A stretch of DNA of 64,000 nt, from NCBI GenBank assembly GCA_014268975.2, contig CP077096.1, positions 2,951,501 to 3,015,500 on the forward strand, given 5' to 3'. The first letter of the stretch is position 1; every line of letters begins with the position of its first letter. The notes under the pieces were generated by a model. The model was not told where the DNA came from, searched no databases, and saw only the letters and a list, made by a program, of their open reading frames with translations. This DNA is from Pseudomonas wayambapalatensis. Its GTDB lineage: Bacteria; Pseudomonadota; Gammaproteobacteria; Pseudomonadales; Pseudomonadaceae. Positions 43,503 to 52,971 of the stretch are shown piece after piece. Position numbers and translations under genes: made by a program.

Positions 43503-46500
43503 TCACGAATTTGCCGAGGCCTGGAGGAAGTCATTCAGATCACTGAGAAGCGTCTCGACGGACTGATACAGTTCATCGACGACTTTCGCAAACGCTGCAT
43601 TGTCAGGTCTTGAACAAGCCGCTTGCAATTGATCACAGGCGGTGATCACGCGCTTGGCCATTATGATTCGTGCTACCCCCTTCATGCGATGGGCCAAGTC
43701 ATATAAGCCGATATGGTCGTCCAAGGCGAACAACTTGAGAATATGCCGTAAATCTTCCTCGCTCTCGCTGATGATGTCATGCAGTAACTTATTCATGAGC
43801 CCGGTATCGTGACTGGCGAGTTGCGTCAGGTTGGTAATGTCAAAGCTTGTCTGATCTTGGGGACAATCGTGCGCTGGGTCGCGTGCGTCGAACGGCGTTG
43901 CCAGGTGTTGTAGGCGTTTTGCCAAGTCATCCAGGCTGACTGGCTTGAACAGACAGTCATCCATTCCTGCTGCCTTGCACATCTCCACTTCGCGCGCCTG
44001 CGCATTTGCGGTAAACCCTAGGATCAGGCAAGGGGGGCTGTCTGATGCTTTCTCCACGTGACGGATTTTTTTGGCCAGGTCGTAGCCGTTCAGGATGGGC
44101 ATGTTGCAGTCTGTGAACACGACGTCGTAACCGCCCGTGCTCCAGGCACGAAAACCACTGACACCGTCAACTTCATCGGCGACCTGATGGCCTAGGTAGA
44201 TCAGTTGTTGGGTGAGCAACAAGCGATTGGCCGGATGATCATCTACGACCAGAATCTTCAGCTCGCGACTCATAGGCATCTCCAGGATGCTGATCGCGTT
44301 CCTTATTTCGGGTGGTGCAGCTTCCACATTCAGCGTAAGTTCAACCTCCGTACCTTGTCCAAAAACACTTCGAAGATTCAAGCTGCCCCCCATCATCGAA
44401 CACAGTGCCTTGCTGATATTCAACCCCAATCCTGAGCCCGCTGAAAGTGACGCGCTATCAGCACCGACCTGGCTAAAAGGTGTAAACAGCTTTGGTATAT
44501 CTTCGGCCGCGATACCTACGCCGGTATCACGAACATAGACGCTCAATGACAATTGACTGGTGCTCCACCGATGCGCATTGGCCTCGACGGTGACACCGCC
44601 CTGTGCAGTGAACTTGATCGCATTGCTCAACAAATTGGAAAGGATCTGTTTGAATCGCAAGGGATCTATAAACACCTCGCATTCGGCCAACGTATCAACC
44701 TTGACCTCCACACTGAGACCTTTCTGCCGAGCGAGGCCGTCAAAAACGCGCGTGGTCGAAATGATCAGATCCTTCAGCACCACGCGCTCAGGTGCGAGCG
44801 TCAGATGGCCCGACTCGACGCGTATGATGTCCAATGTATTCCCGATGATACCTACCAGGCTCTTCGAGGAATCGTAGGCGACCTCGATCGCCAGTCGATC
44901 AAGCACTCCTTGCCGGGCTTTGATCATGGCAAGTTCCAACATGCCGACGACCGCATTCATCGGTGTCCTGATCTCATGGCTCACAGTCGCCACAAATTTC
45001 GTTTTAGCTTGGCTGGCACTATCGGCCTCGTGCTTGGCTTCGATGAGTTTCAAAAGTAACGCTTCACGCTCTGTGACATCGATCCATCCACCAATAACCC
45101 CCTTGATCACGCCATCATCATCCTGGTAGGGCACAATCCAATGGAACGCGGTAATCGAGCGCCCCCCCGGGAGGTACATTTTCATGTCCTCCGAATAGTG
45201 TTCGCCTTCCGCCATCACATGCAGGTATCGATTCTGAAAGGCGCTGGCGTACTCCGGCGGTATGAACGAATAGTCGGTCAGGAGCGTACCCGTGACATCG
45301 CTCGATGATTGCCCTGTTTCAGCCAGGTAACGTTGATTGCAGGTAAGCAGACGTGCAGATCGATCCCTGACATAGATAGAGTGCGGAAGACTATTGATCA
45401 GCGTCTCCATGAACTTCATTTGAGACCGCAGCGCTTTTTCAGCGATGGCGCGCTGGTTGATCAGTCGCCGAAGGTACAGGATCCAGGCAATGGCGACCGC
45501 GAGAAGAAGAACAGCCGACACTATCCAGCGGACGTAGATACTGCGCGCAGCGACCAGCTCGGTTCTATCGATAGCCACATCACCGCCCCATCGACTGGTC
45601 AATGCCCTCAGTCGTTCCGGAGTAAGTGATGCAATCGCAGCATCAAGAATGGAATAGAGAACCTTGCTTTCAGGGCGTGTCCCCAGCGCGAAGTGAGAAT
45701 ATTTTCCATCCACAACATTGACGATGCGAAAATCGTTCCTCTGCTCTTTGGCAAGCGCATACTTGGCCGTTGCAAAATTTCCGATACTGGCATCCACCTG
45801 CTGTGCTCTGAGTAACTGAAGAGAGGTATAGATATCGTCGGAGGCTACCGGTATGACGTCCGGGTATTTTTTTCTCAGATAATCCAGGAATTCAAGATTA
45901 TTAGTGTTAAAAGCAACGCGACGCCCAGCCAGATCAGAAATCTGGGTGATCGATGTATCCGATGCTCGTGAAATCAGAACTCTCGGGGTTGAAAGAAACG
46001 CGCGGGTGTACAGGATTCCAATATCGGATCGAATACCGGATAAATTGAGTACGATATCGACCTCGCCCTTGGCGAGCTTAGTTCTGACCTCTTTTCCCGA
46101 TGCGCACTCTACGATGGTAAAATGTAACCCGGTGACCTCGCTTATGTATTCGAACACATCGGCAGCGATACCTCGATAGGCATAGTTTCGATCGTGAAAG
46201 GAGATGGGCGGGTAGTCGGTGACTAGACCAATTTTCACGGGGGAACTTTCAGTAATCCAGCGCCGCTGTGCGGGAGTCAAATTCAGCTCAGAGGGCGGGG
46301 AATAGGTGATCGAAGCACCGGTCCAGCGCTGTATGATGCCTGCTTGTTTCTCTTGGTTGACAGCCGATAACACCAGGTTAACAGCGCGCTGCAGATGTGG
46401 ATCGGTTCGACGAAACCTGAAGTGTGTTGTACTCGAGACGCCTTCGATCGGGCTCAAATACAGACCAGAAAAAAAATTGGTGTTGATCACGTGCGCGGCA

Positions 46501-47144
46501 TCCAGTGCGCTACCCACAAAGCCATCCACCAACTCGAATTTGACAGCCGCAATCGCTTCCAGTGGGCTGGGATAACTTATAATTTTCGCGTTGGGGTATG
46601 CCTTTTGCTGGGCGGCCTGCATAGTCGATGACGCGACGGAAGACAAATGAAGCGTCCGTTGTGAAGCGCTGAGGGGCGGGATGGTTTTCTGTCGTGTCAC
46701 GATCACATTGGGATCCACCCAGTAAGAAGACGATTCAATAAAGGACGCTGTAGGCTCTCGTTGCCGTCCCGCAGGCCCCAACATGTCGACTTCACCGTTA
46801 AGTAGGGCCGTCTGAGCCGCCGCTTCATCAACATATCGTTGCACGCGAACTTCCACACCTAGTGCGTCGGCGATCAGCTCAAGATAATCGGCCGTGATAC
46901 CACCGTACTCACCCTTTAATGTTCTTATCTCTAGAGGCGGAGCTCCCGCCAGGGAGGTACCAAACCGGAGGGTTTTATTTTTCTGTAACCACGCCTTGTT
47001 GACAACGGTGTCCAAGTGTCTAAGGGGTACCATGTGCGATTGACCATTCAGCGGTAACGACTCGACGGCGTCGTTTGCGGCAAATGAATGCCATGCCAAG
47101 TTCCACAGCGCCAAGACGCACAGTAGGCCGGTTCGATACTTCAT
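43503..47144 (-). CDS. Hybrid sensor kinase of BvgS/EvgS type (with PAS)
   Basis: A 1213-residue sensor with the full BvgS layout. Signal peptide (GLLCVLALWNLAWHSFAA), two SBP_bac_3 domains (about 45-275 and 285-530), membrane helix (IVSAVLLLAVAIAWILYL), a PAS domain (about 565-695, ETLINSLPHSIYVRDRSARL), HisKA with H723 in TVSHEIRTPMN, HATPase (LLSNAIKFTAQGGV, DTGVGIAAED, GSGLGLNIS), receiver D1012 in VVFTDCNMPILNG, and HPt H1152 in AHRMKG. The start abuts the regulator stop without spacing. Such sensors detect signals such as pH or small metabolites and control virulence or fimbrial genes. Confidence 0.93.
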   Translation of the reverse strand: MKYRTGLLCVLALWNLAWHSFAANDAVESLPLNGQSHMVPLRHLDTVVNKAWLQKNKTLRFGTSLAGAPPLEIRTLKGEYGGITADYLELIADALGVEVRVQRYVDEAAAQTALLNGEVDMLGPAGRQREPTASFIESSSYWVDPNVIVTRQKTIPPLSASQRTLHLSSVASSTMQAAQQKAYPNAKIISYPSPLEAIAAVKFELVDGFVGSALDAAHVINTNFFSGLYLSPIEGVSSTTHFRFRRTDPHLQRAVNLVLSAVNQEKQAGIIQRWTGASITYSPPSELNLTPAQRRWITESSPVKIGLVTDYPPISFHDRNYAYRGIAADVFEYISEVTGLHFTIVECASGKEVRTKLAKGEVDIVLNLSGIRSDIGILYTRAFLSTPRVLISRASDTSITQISDLAGRRVAFNTNNLEFLDYLRKKYPDVIPVASDDIYTSLQLLRAQQVDASIGNFATAKYALAKEQRNDFRIVNVVDGKYSHFALGTRPESKVLYSILDAAIASLTPERLRALTSRWGGDVAIDRTELVAARSIYVRWIVSAVLLLAVAIAWILYLRRLINQRAIAEKALRSQMKFMETLINSLPHSIYVRDRSARLLTCNQRYLAETGQSSSDVTGTLLTDYSFIPPEYASAFQNRYLHVMAEGEHYSEDMKMYLPGGRSITAFHWIVPYQDDDGVIKGVIGGWIDVTEREALLLKLIEAKHEADSASQAKTKFVATVSHEIRTPMNAVVGMLELAMIKARQGVLDRLAIEVAYDSSKSLVGIIGNTLDIIRVESGHLTLAPERVVLKDLIISTTRVFDGLARQKGLSVEVKVDTLAECEVFIDPLRFKQILSNLLSNAIKFTAQGGVTVEANAHRWSTSQLSLSVYVRDTGVGIAAEDIPKLFTPFSQVGADSASLSAGSGLGLNISKALCSMMGGSLNLRSVFGQGTEVELTLNVEAAPPEIRNAISILEMPMSRELKILVVDDHPANRLLLTQQLIYLGHQVADEVDGVSGFRAWSTGGYDVVFTDCNMPILNGYDLAKKIRHVEKASDSPPCLILGFTANAQAREVEMCKAAGMDDCLFKPVSLDDLAKRLQHLATPFDARDPAHDCPQDQTSFDITNLTQLASHDTGLMNKLLHDIISESEEDLRHILKLFALDDHIGLYDLAHRMKGVARIIMAKRVITACDQLQAACSRPDNAAFAKVVDELYQSVETLLSDLNDFLQASANS

Positions 47145-47768
47145 TTAAATTAAGTTATTTCGTTTGGCGAAATCAGCAAGGTAAACGACTGACCGTACTT
47201 CGAGCTTTTCGGCAAGTCGAGTTTTATAGGTGCTGACCGTCTTGTTGCTCAACAGCATGGCGTCACCGATTTCCTTATTGCTGAAGCCACGCGCCAGCTG
47301 CTGTAAAATAGCGAGCTCCCGGTTTGAAAGATTCTCGATCATCAACCGTTCGGATTTCTCGGTGTCCGTCCGACACACAGAACTTGTCGGCAGCTCGGGG
47401 AAGAACGGATAGCCACTCATGATGGCCCTGACCGCTCTACGCAGTTCCGCAAAATCGCCAGTTTTACACACATAACCGGCGGCGCCGGCCTGCATGCACC
47501 GACGAGCAAAAAAGCTTGGCTCCTGCGACGTGAAGATCAATACCTTGGTGGTCAGTCCATAGGTGCCTATACGCGTCAGGACCTCCAAGCCATCTAACAT
47601 TGGCATTGCGATGTCCAGCACCAATAGCTGAGGGGCATGCTCGCGCACCATCTGCACCGCCTCAGCCCCATCCCCGGTTTCAGCGACTATATCGAATTTC
47701 TCTTCCTGCAAGAGCATACGTACGCCCACACGAATAACAGGGTGATCGTCCACAATCATCGCTTTCAC
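47145..47768 (-). CDS. BvgA/EvgA-type response regulator
   Basis: A 207-residue receiver-HTH protein. The receiver opens KAMIVDDHPVIRVGVRMLL, phospho-acceptor in LLVLDIAMPMLDG, and Lys in YVCKTGDF. The LuxR-type HTH reads LSNRELAILQQLARGFSNKE and LLSNKTVSTYKTR. I chose the GTG at 47768, after AGAGGA at eight bases; the earlier in-frame ATG at 47837 lies in non-homologous sequence. It is cotranscribed with the BvgS-like kinase. A near-copy of the island palindrome lies about 100 bases upstream, compatible with autoregulation. Confidence 0.92.
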   Translation of the reverse strand: MKAMIVDDHPVIRVGVRMLLQEEKFDIVAETGDGAEAVQMVREHAPQLLVLDIAMPMLDGLEVLTRIGTYGLTTKVLIFTSQEPSFFARRCMQAGAAGYVCKTGDFAELRRAVRAIMSGYPFFPELPTSSVCRTDTEKSERLMIENLSNRELAILQQLARGFSNKEIGDAMLLSNKTVSTYKTRLAEKLEVRSVVYLADFAKRNNLI

Positions 47769-47865
47769 ATCTATTCCTCTGCACTGCCAAGCCACCAAGC
47801 CACGGAGAGCGTCAGGCTCTCGCCACGAGCACGGCAAGCATAGGTCAGATCTGATCTACATAAAT

Positions 47866-47881
47866 GTAGGAAATTTCTTAC
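47866..47881. promoter_or_regulatory. GTAGGAAATTTCTTAC palindrome (copy 2)
   Basis: One mismatch to the perfect 16-base palindrome at 32732. It lies about 100 bases before the BvgA-like regulator and overlaps a second inverted repeat CTACAT-AA-ATGTAG (47856-47869). Confidence 0.6.
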
Positions 47882-48011
47882 GGTATGCCGGTTCATTCTC
47901 GTGCTGCGCGGTCAAGCTCGTTCGCAGGGTGTGCCTACGCTCCAGCAGGTTTATCTGCAGCGCGAGCGGCATGAAACGGAAGAAGCCGACTCGTTTTTCA
48001 TCTCGCGCCGC

Positions 48012-48027
48012 TTGGGAAATTTCCTAC
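48012..48027. promoter_or_regulatory. TTGGGAAATTTCCTAC palindrome (copy 3)
   Basis: Matches the 16-base palindrome at 14 positions. It lies 87 bases before the GTG start of the EAL gene that leads the second fimbrial operon. Confidence 0.55.
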
Positions 48028-48113
48028 AGATGCACCAGCCTTTCCTGCTTACAGTGCCGCCAGAACGATTTGAGCGCCCCTCTCACTCCTCTCCTATAGG
48101 GATTTGAAATACC

Positions 48114-48983
48114 GTGGAACGTCAATTCCCAACATTCGGCAGAAGCGATCTGGGAGTCAGGGCTGCATCAGACTCTACGGAGCTGGAGCTACCTCTCGTC
48201 GCTGATATCAAGCGAGGCTTGGAGTCGCAGGAATTTAAGGCATTCATACAGCCCAAGATCCATCTGCTTGATCGTCAGGTCGTGGGCGGTGAGCTGCTGG
48301 CCCGCTGGAACCATCCTGTCAGGGGTGTTCTTGCAGCCGGGGAATTCATCCCCGTGATGGTGCGGCATGGGCTGGTCGATTCTCTGTTCTGGACGTTGTT
48401 CGAGCAGGGGCTGTCACTCCAGAAGCGGTTGGAGCACACAGAGGCTTTGGTGCCCCTTTCCTTCAATTTACATCCGGTGCAACTGGCAAATAATGACTTG
48501 GTAGGGAGGTTGATTGCAGAAATAGACAGGTGTCGTGTCGTTCATAACAGCATCGTGTTTGAAATCTTGGAGTCTGCGACGCTCCCCAGCAGTTCCGCTG
48601 CCTACGAAAATGCACGGCATTTGAGGCGCGCAGGATGTGGATTGTCATTGGACGATTTTGGCTCAGGGTACTCAACGCTGGAAAGGCTGATCGTATTGCC
48701 GTTTACCGAGGTGAAACTCGATCGGGCATTTATCCAAAGGATTCAGGACGATTTTCAGGCTGAGGCGATTATTTCCTGTGTACTTGAACTTACGGAAAAG
48801 CTGGGTATGTCAATGGTCGTCGAGGGCGTCGAAACAGCTGCACAATGCCAGCATTTGATGCAGATCGGAGTGCATTATGCACAAGGGTACTTCTTTGCCC
48901 GCCCAATGCCTTCTGAGATGTTCGTTGAGTACTGCGGTAAGTTCGGTAGAGCCGTCCCTAATGTAGGGTCTCGCGTGTTCTGA
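48114..48983 (+). CDS. EAL-domain c-di-GMP phosphodiesterase heading fimbrial operon 2
   Basis: A 289-residue lone EAL protein with GTG start. Readable active-site pieces are GGELLARWNHPVRG (ELL variant), LSFNLHPVQ, IVFEILESATL, LSLDDFGSGYSTL, TEVKLDRAFI and VVEGVETAAQ. All metal and catalytic residues appear present, so it should hydrolyse c-di-GMP. There is no receiver domain, unlike RocR/PvrR. It lies 111 bases before the second pilin gene on the same strand and may be cotranscribed with it. Confidence 0.88.
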   Translation: MERQFPTFGRSDLGVRAASDSTELELPLVADIKRGLESQEFKAFIQPKIHLLDRQVVGGELLARWNHPVRGVLAAGEFIPVMVRHGLVDSLFWTLFEQGLSLQKRLEHTEALVPLSFNLHPVQLANNDLVGRLIAEIDRCRVVHNSIVFEILESATLPSSSAAYENARHLRRAGCGLSLDDFGSGYSTLERLIVLPFTEVKLDRAFIQRIQDDFQAEAIISCVLELTEKLGMSMVVEGVETAAQCQHLMQIGVHYAQGYFFARPMPSEMFVEYCGKFGRAVPNVGSRVF

Positions 48984-49094
48984 ATTAGGGGGGCAGACAG
49001 GCTTCTGTGGCGCCCCGTTAGTCAATGTGAAACGTCGGGATCATCGTGCCGCGAACATGAATCATTGAAGCTTTTAAATAACATTGGAAAACTT

Positions 49095-49697
49095 ATGAAA
49101 TTTTACCTCAAAACACTCGCGGCCGTGTCCGCCGCTATTGTATGTGCCCAGTCCGTAGCAGCCACCAATGTGTCAGGTGGTGTAATCTCTTTTAGCGGTA
49201 TGATCACCGACACAACCTGCACGATCAATGGTGGCAAGAGCGCCGACTTTACTGTCGCACTTGCGCCGATCACAGTCGCAGACGCGGGGACGACGGTGGG
49301 TCCGATCGCGAAGAACAAAAAGTCGTTCTCTATGACGTTCTCAGGGTGTAATGCGGCCAGCAGTAGTGCAACGACCCCCGCGGCGCCGACTACGCCGCTG
49401 ATCATGTATTTTTCGTCAGCGGACAATATCTCAACCGATGGTAAGTACCTGGTGAATACCTCGGTGAACGAAAGCGACGCGGCGGTAGCGAAAAACGTTG
49501 GTTTCTCCCTGAGTTTGCCTGGAGCGCAGACGCCGCTGCAATTGAACACGCCGTTCAACACCGGGATTACTGGCGCAAAGAAGTCTCCCGAATCAGACAC
49601 CTTGGTGTTCGACGCTTACTACTACAAAACAAATACTGCAGCGGCGAGGGTAGGGGTCGTAAGCTCCAGCTTGATTTACACCATCTCGTATCTCTGA
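49095..49697 (+). CDS. Fimbrial major subunit, locus 2
   Basis: A 200-residue pilin with signal peptide MKFYLKTLAAVSAAIVCAQS. The mature start NVSGGVISFSGMITDTTCTI carries the first cysteine; the second lies in TFSGCNAAS. The C-terminal strand SSLIYTISYL is the chaperone recognition motif. The ATG at 49095 fits a normal signal peptide and has GGA upstream; the in-frame ATG at 49065 is less likely. Base composition is AT-richer than the chromosome around it, a sign of transfer. Confidence 0.88.
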   Translation: MKFYLKTLAAVSAAIVCAQSVAATNVSGGVISFSGMITDTTCTINGGKSADFTVALAPITVADAGTTVGPIAKNKKSFSMTFSGCNAASSSATTPAAPTTPLIMYFSSADNISTDGKYLVNTSVNESDAAVAKNVGFSLSLPGAQTPLQLNTPFNTGITGAKKSPESDTLVFDAYYYKTNTAAARVGVVSSSLIYTISYL

Positions 49698-49713
49698 TAC
49701 GCCCTTCGAAGAT

Positions 49714-49736
49714 CCAGGCCGCGACCGCAGGCCTGG
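49714..49736 (+). terminator. Attenuator between pilin and chaperone, locus 2
   Basis: CCAGGCC and GGCCTGG form a seven-base stem with a nine-base loop, followed by TTT, between subunit stop and chaperone start. It occupies the same place as the hairpin of locus 1 although sequence differs. Confidence 0.55.
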
Positions 49737-49749
49737 TTTGAGGCACATA

Positions 49750-50445
49750 ATGTTTAAGTTGCTCATAGGCGTGTGTTTAGTCCTGGGCTCGGCCTATGCC
49801 CAGGCAAACATAATCTTGAATGGTACGCGAATTATTTACCACGAACGCAAGGGTTTCGTATCCGTACAGTTGACCAGCACAGGGCCAGACGCCTCCTTGG
49901 TTCAGGCCTGGATTGACGACGGAGATGTCAACTCTACGCCTGAAACAGCGCACGTGCCTTTTCTATTATCCCCGCCGATCGTCAAAGTGCTTGGTCATGG
50001 CGGGCAACAACTCAGGATTGAAAAAACGGACGCAGCGTTGCCCAGCGATCGCGAAAGTATTTTCTATCTGAATGTGTTGGAGATACCTGCACTTCCGGAT
50101 CACCTGAAGGAGCAAAATACATTGCAACTTGCGCTGAGAACGCGTGTCAAGCTCTTCTATCGTCCGGATGCCTTGAAATCCAGCCCTGACTTCAGCACTA
50201 AAAATATCAGGGCAGTGGCGCACGGTACGGGTGTGTCTATTTTCAATGACAGCGCTTATCACCTGACAATTGTACGCATTGCGGTCAAAGACTCGAGTGT
50301 CGAACTTGCGGGCGCAAGTATGATTGCACCTCATGCTTCGCTGGATATACCGGGTGAGCATAAACCTGTGCCGGGCGCTCAATATGTATTGACTTATGTT
50401 GACGACCTGGGTGCGTACCGAGATGAAGTGGTCACGTTGCGGTAA
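49750..50445 (+). CDS. Periplasmic fimbrial chaperone, locus 2
   Basis: A 231-residue PapD-like chaperone. Signal peptide MFKLLIGVCLVLGSAYAQA, then NIILNGTRIIYHERKGFVSV. Subunit-binding basic residue and interface: PPIVKVLGHGGQQLRIEK, followed by LPSDRESIFYLNVLEIPAL, the family signature, and LRTRVKLFYRPDAL. The ATG at 49750 follows GAGG. It serves the pilin and adhesin of this operon. Confidence 0.92.
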   Translation: MFKLLIGVCLVLGSAYAQANIILNGTRIIYHERKGFVSVQLTSTGPDASLVQAWIDDGDVNSTPETAHVPFLLSPPIVKVLGHGGQQLRIEKTDAALPSDRESIFYLNVLEIPALPDHLKEQNTLQLALRTRVKLFYRPDALKSSPDFSTKNIRAVAHGTGVSIFNDSAYHLTIVRIAVKDSSVELAGASMIAPHASLDIPGEHKPVPGAQYVLTYVDDLGAYRDEVVTLR

Positions 50446-50449
50446 CTTG

Positions 50450-52957
50450 ATGGCCCACACAAAAAAAACAAAGGCCGCTGTTTTTTTCAGTGTGTTGCTG
50501 GGTTCTTCAATCATGATGCATGAGGTGCGCGCGGAGTTTTTTGACACCTCGCTTCTGGCGGGCAGGTCGAAAGAATCAGATCTTTCTCGATTCTTGAACG
50601 ATGTGGAATTGCCTGCTGGCCAGCATACATTGGATGTTTATGTAAATGAACTATGGAAGGGGCGCTTCAAGGTCCTGCTGGGCACTGCCCGTGAGGATGT
50701 GAAAATCACCTCTACGGCAATCTCGGATTTGGGATTGGATACGTCTCTGGCATCACCCGTCGTTGGCGTTAGTGATTGGATTCCGATCAACCAAATTTCA
50801 GAGGGTGCAACCTTTGTATTGGATGTCAGTGCACAAAGTCTGCGCGTGAGTGTCCCTCAAGCCTATGTGCGACGTGCTGATGAAAGCTACATTGACCCGA
50901 AATTCTGGGACCCAGGTCTGCCAGCATTGCTGGTCAGCTACAATGCGGTCTATAACCGGTTGCAAACACAACGTACCAAGGCCGTGACCAACAACATCTA
51001 TTCGGGCCTGAATGTTGGCGTGAATATCGGTGGTTGGCAGATTAGAGAATTTGGCTCGGTGCGTAAACGGTCCGCCGAGCAGGTGCAGTATCAGTCCAAC
51101 CTTCGCTACGCGCAGAAAAATATTGCGCCGCTGAAGTCGGTGGTAAAAATTGGCGAATTTTATTCTGGCGGAGACTTATTTGACTCTGTCAAAACCAAAG
51201 GGGTCACCTTGTCTTCGGACATCAACATGCTCCCCCAGTCGATGCAGGCATTCTCTCCCGTTGTCCGAGGCACTGCCAGAACCAATGCACTGGTGATCGT
51301 GAAGCAGAACGGCAGCATTATCTATCAGGAAAACGTGCCGCCTGGTCCCTTCGTGATCGATGCCTTGCCACATACCGGTTCGGCGGGGGATCTGACCGCC
51401 ATTGTTCAAGAGGCCACTGGAGAGATCACCTCATTCACAATACCCTTTTCGTCTGTGCCTAGCATGCTGAAAGCCGGTGTCAGTAAATACGCGTTGACGT
51501 TGGGCTCTGCGGTACAAGCCAATACGAACTATACGCCTGATTTTTTTCAGGCCACCTGGCAACGCGGTCTTGACAACCTCGCCACGGGCTATCTCGGCAG
51601 CACTGTCAGCAGCGAATATCAAGCCTACTTGGTCGGCGGCGCTTTTAATTTACCGGTGGGAGCACTCTCGCTGGATGTGACGCATGCGCGGACGAAGCTC
51701 AAACAGCAAGATTTCACCGGCCAGAGTATTCGAATCACCTACAGCAAACTGCTCGATGCCACGGATACCAATTTCACGCTGGGCGCTTTCCGTTACTCAA
51801 GCGCAGATTTCTATACGTTTGATGATGCGATTTATGCAACAGAAAACAATTTCAGCAAGGCTCGGAAAAAACACCAGGAACGCTTTGACATACATCAGAG
51901 CGAGGAAGCTGCTGTCATCGACATGAAGACCTGGGATTCGCTGACAGGCGCACGACCTCGTAATAACCTCAGCCTCAACGTCAGCCAACGGCTTCCCGGC
52001 GAATGGGGATCTGTATATTTTTCGGGAGTGCAACGGGACTACTGGGGCTCCGATAGAAAGAGCCGGGAGTATCAGTTTGGGTTTTCAAAATCATTCAGCC
52101 AAGTATCCGTCAACGTGTCTGTCAACAAGGTGCGTGATTCACATGGGCGTGACCAGACACGATCGTCTATTGGCTTTACCATTCCATTCGAAATGTTTTC
52201 CAATCGTGCCACGATCGCCAGCAATGTTTCATTTACCGACTCACGTTATTCACAAAGTAATACAAGCGTCAGCGGGAGTGCTTTGCAATCTCAACGACTG
52301 AGTTACAGCGTAGCTGCGAGCCATGACCCTGAGAACCGTGCGGTCAGTGTGGGTAGTTCCTACCGTGCCCAGAACGCCACGATCGGAGCGACACTCGGTG
52401 AAGCATCCGATTACCGTCAGTTTGGTCTGGACGCACGCGGTACCGTGGTCATGATTCCAGGAAAGATTCTGGCCTCCAATGAAATAGGCAACACGATGAT
52501 TGTTGTCGAGGCGCCGAAGGCAAAGGGTTTGGTTGTCAATGGTGATACCAGTGTCGTCACCGATGAAGATGGTTTCGCGCTTGTACCTTACGCAAGCCCG
52601 TACCGCTCAAATTCGATCGTGCTGTCCGAAGGCGAGAATACCTCGGGCGGGCGGGTCATCGGCAACGTTGCGCACAGCGTGCCCTTCGCTGACGCAGTGG
52701 CGAAGGTCACGTTCAAAACTGACGTGCGCCAGGCGCTTAACTTCCGTGCTGTACATGATAATGGCTCCCCATTGCCCTTCGGCGCTGAGGTGCTGGACCA
52801 GGCTGGGAACTCGATCGGTTATGTAGGTCAGGCCAGCACGGTATTTATAAACTATGAAGAACGCCCTTCGCGATTAACGGTGCGCATGCATGACAGTGCC
52901 TGCGCGATGAACCTGCCGGATGTACTCGCACCTCGCGCGTCCGTTTCGTGTCGATGA
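50450..52957 (+). CDS. Outer-membrane fimbrial usher, locus 2
   Basis: An 835-residue usher. Signal segment (TKAAVFFSVLLGSSIMMHEV), mature start EFFDTSLLAGRSKESDLSRF. The signature reads TARTNALVIVKQNGSIIYQE and NVPPGPFVIDALPHTGSAGDL. The C-terminal plate domain ends with a cysteine pair (SACAMN...VSCR). It is complete and lies five bases after the chaperone stop. Compared with the usher of locus 1 the layout is the same but the sequence is clearly diverged, so it is not a recent copy. Confidence 0.93.
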   Translation: MAHTKKTKAAVFFSVLLGSSIMMHEVRAEFFDTSLLAGRSKESDLSRFLNDVELPAGQHTLDVYVNELWKGRFKVLLGTAREDVKITSTAISDLGLDTSLASPVVGVSDWIPINQISEGATFVLDVSAQSLRVSVPQAYVRRADESYIDPKFWDPGLPALLVSYNAVYNRLQTQRTKAVTNNIYSGLNVGVNIGGWQIREFGSVRKRSAEQVQYQSNLRYAQKNIAPLKSVVKIGEFYSGGDLFDSVKTKGVTLSSDINMLPQSMQAFSPVVRGTARTNALVIVKQNGSIIYQENVPPGPFVIDALPHTGSAGDLTAIVQEATGEITSFTIPFSSVPSMLKAGVSKYALTLGSAVQANTNYTPDFFQATWQRGLDNLATGYLGSTVSSEYQAYLVGGAFNLPVGALSLDVTHARTKLKQQDFTGQSIRITYSKLLDATDTNFTLGAFRYSSADFYTFDDAIYATENNFSKARKKHQERFDIHQSEEAAVIDMKTWDSLTGARPRNNLSLNVSQRLPGEWGSVYFSGVQRDYWGSDRKSREYQFGFSKSFSQVSVNVSVNKVRDSHGRDQTRSSIGFTIPFEMFSNRATIASNVSFTDSRYSQSNTSVSGSALQSQRLSYSVAASHDPENRAVSVGSSYRAQNATIGATLGEASDYRQFGLDARGTVVMIPGKILASNEIGNTMIVVEAPKAKGLVVNGDTSVVTDEDGFALVPYASPYRSNSIVLSEGENTSGGRVIGNVAHSVPFADAVAKVTFKTDVRQALNFRAVHDNGSPLPFGAEVLDQAGNSIGYVGQASTVFINYEERPSRLTVRMHDSACAMNLPDVLAPRASVSCR

Positions 52958-52971
52958 GTGGAGATGTACTA

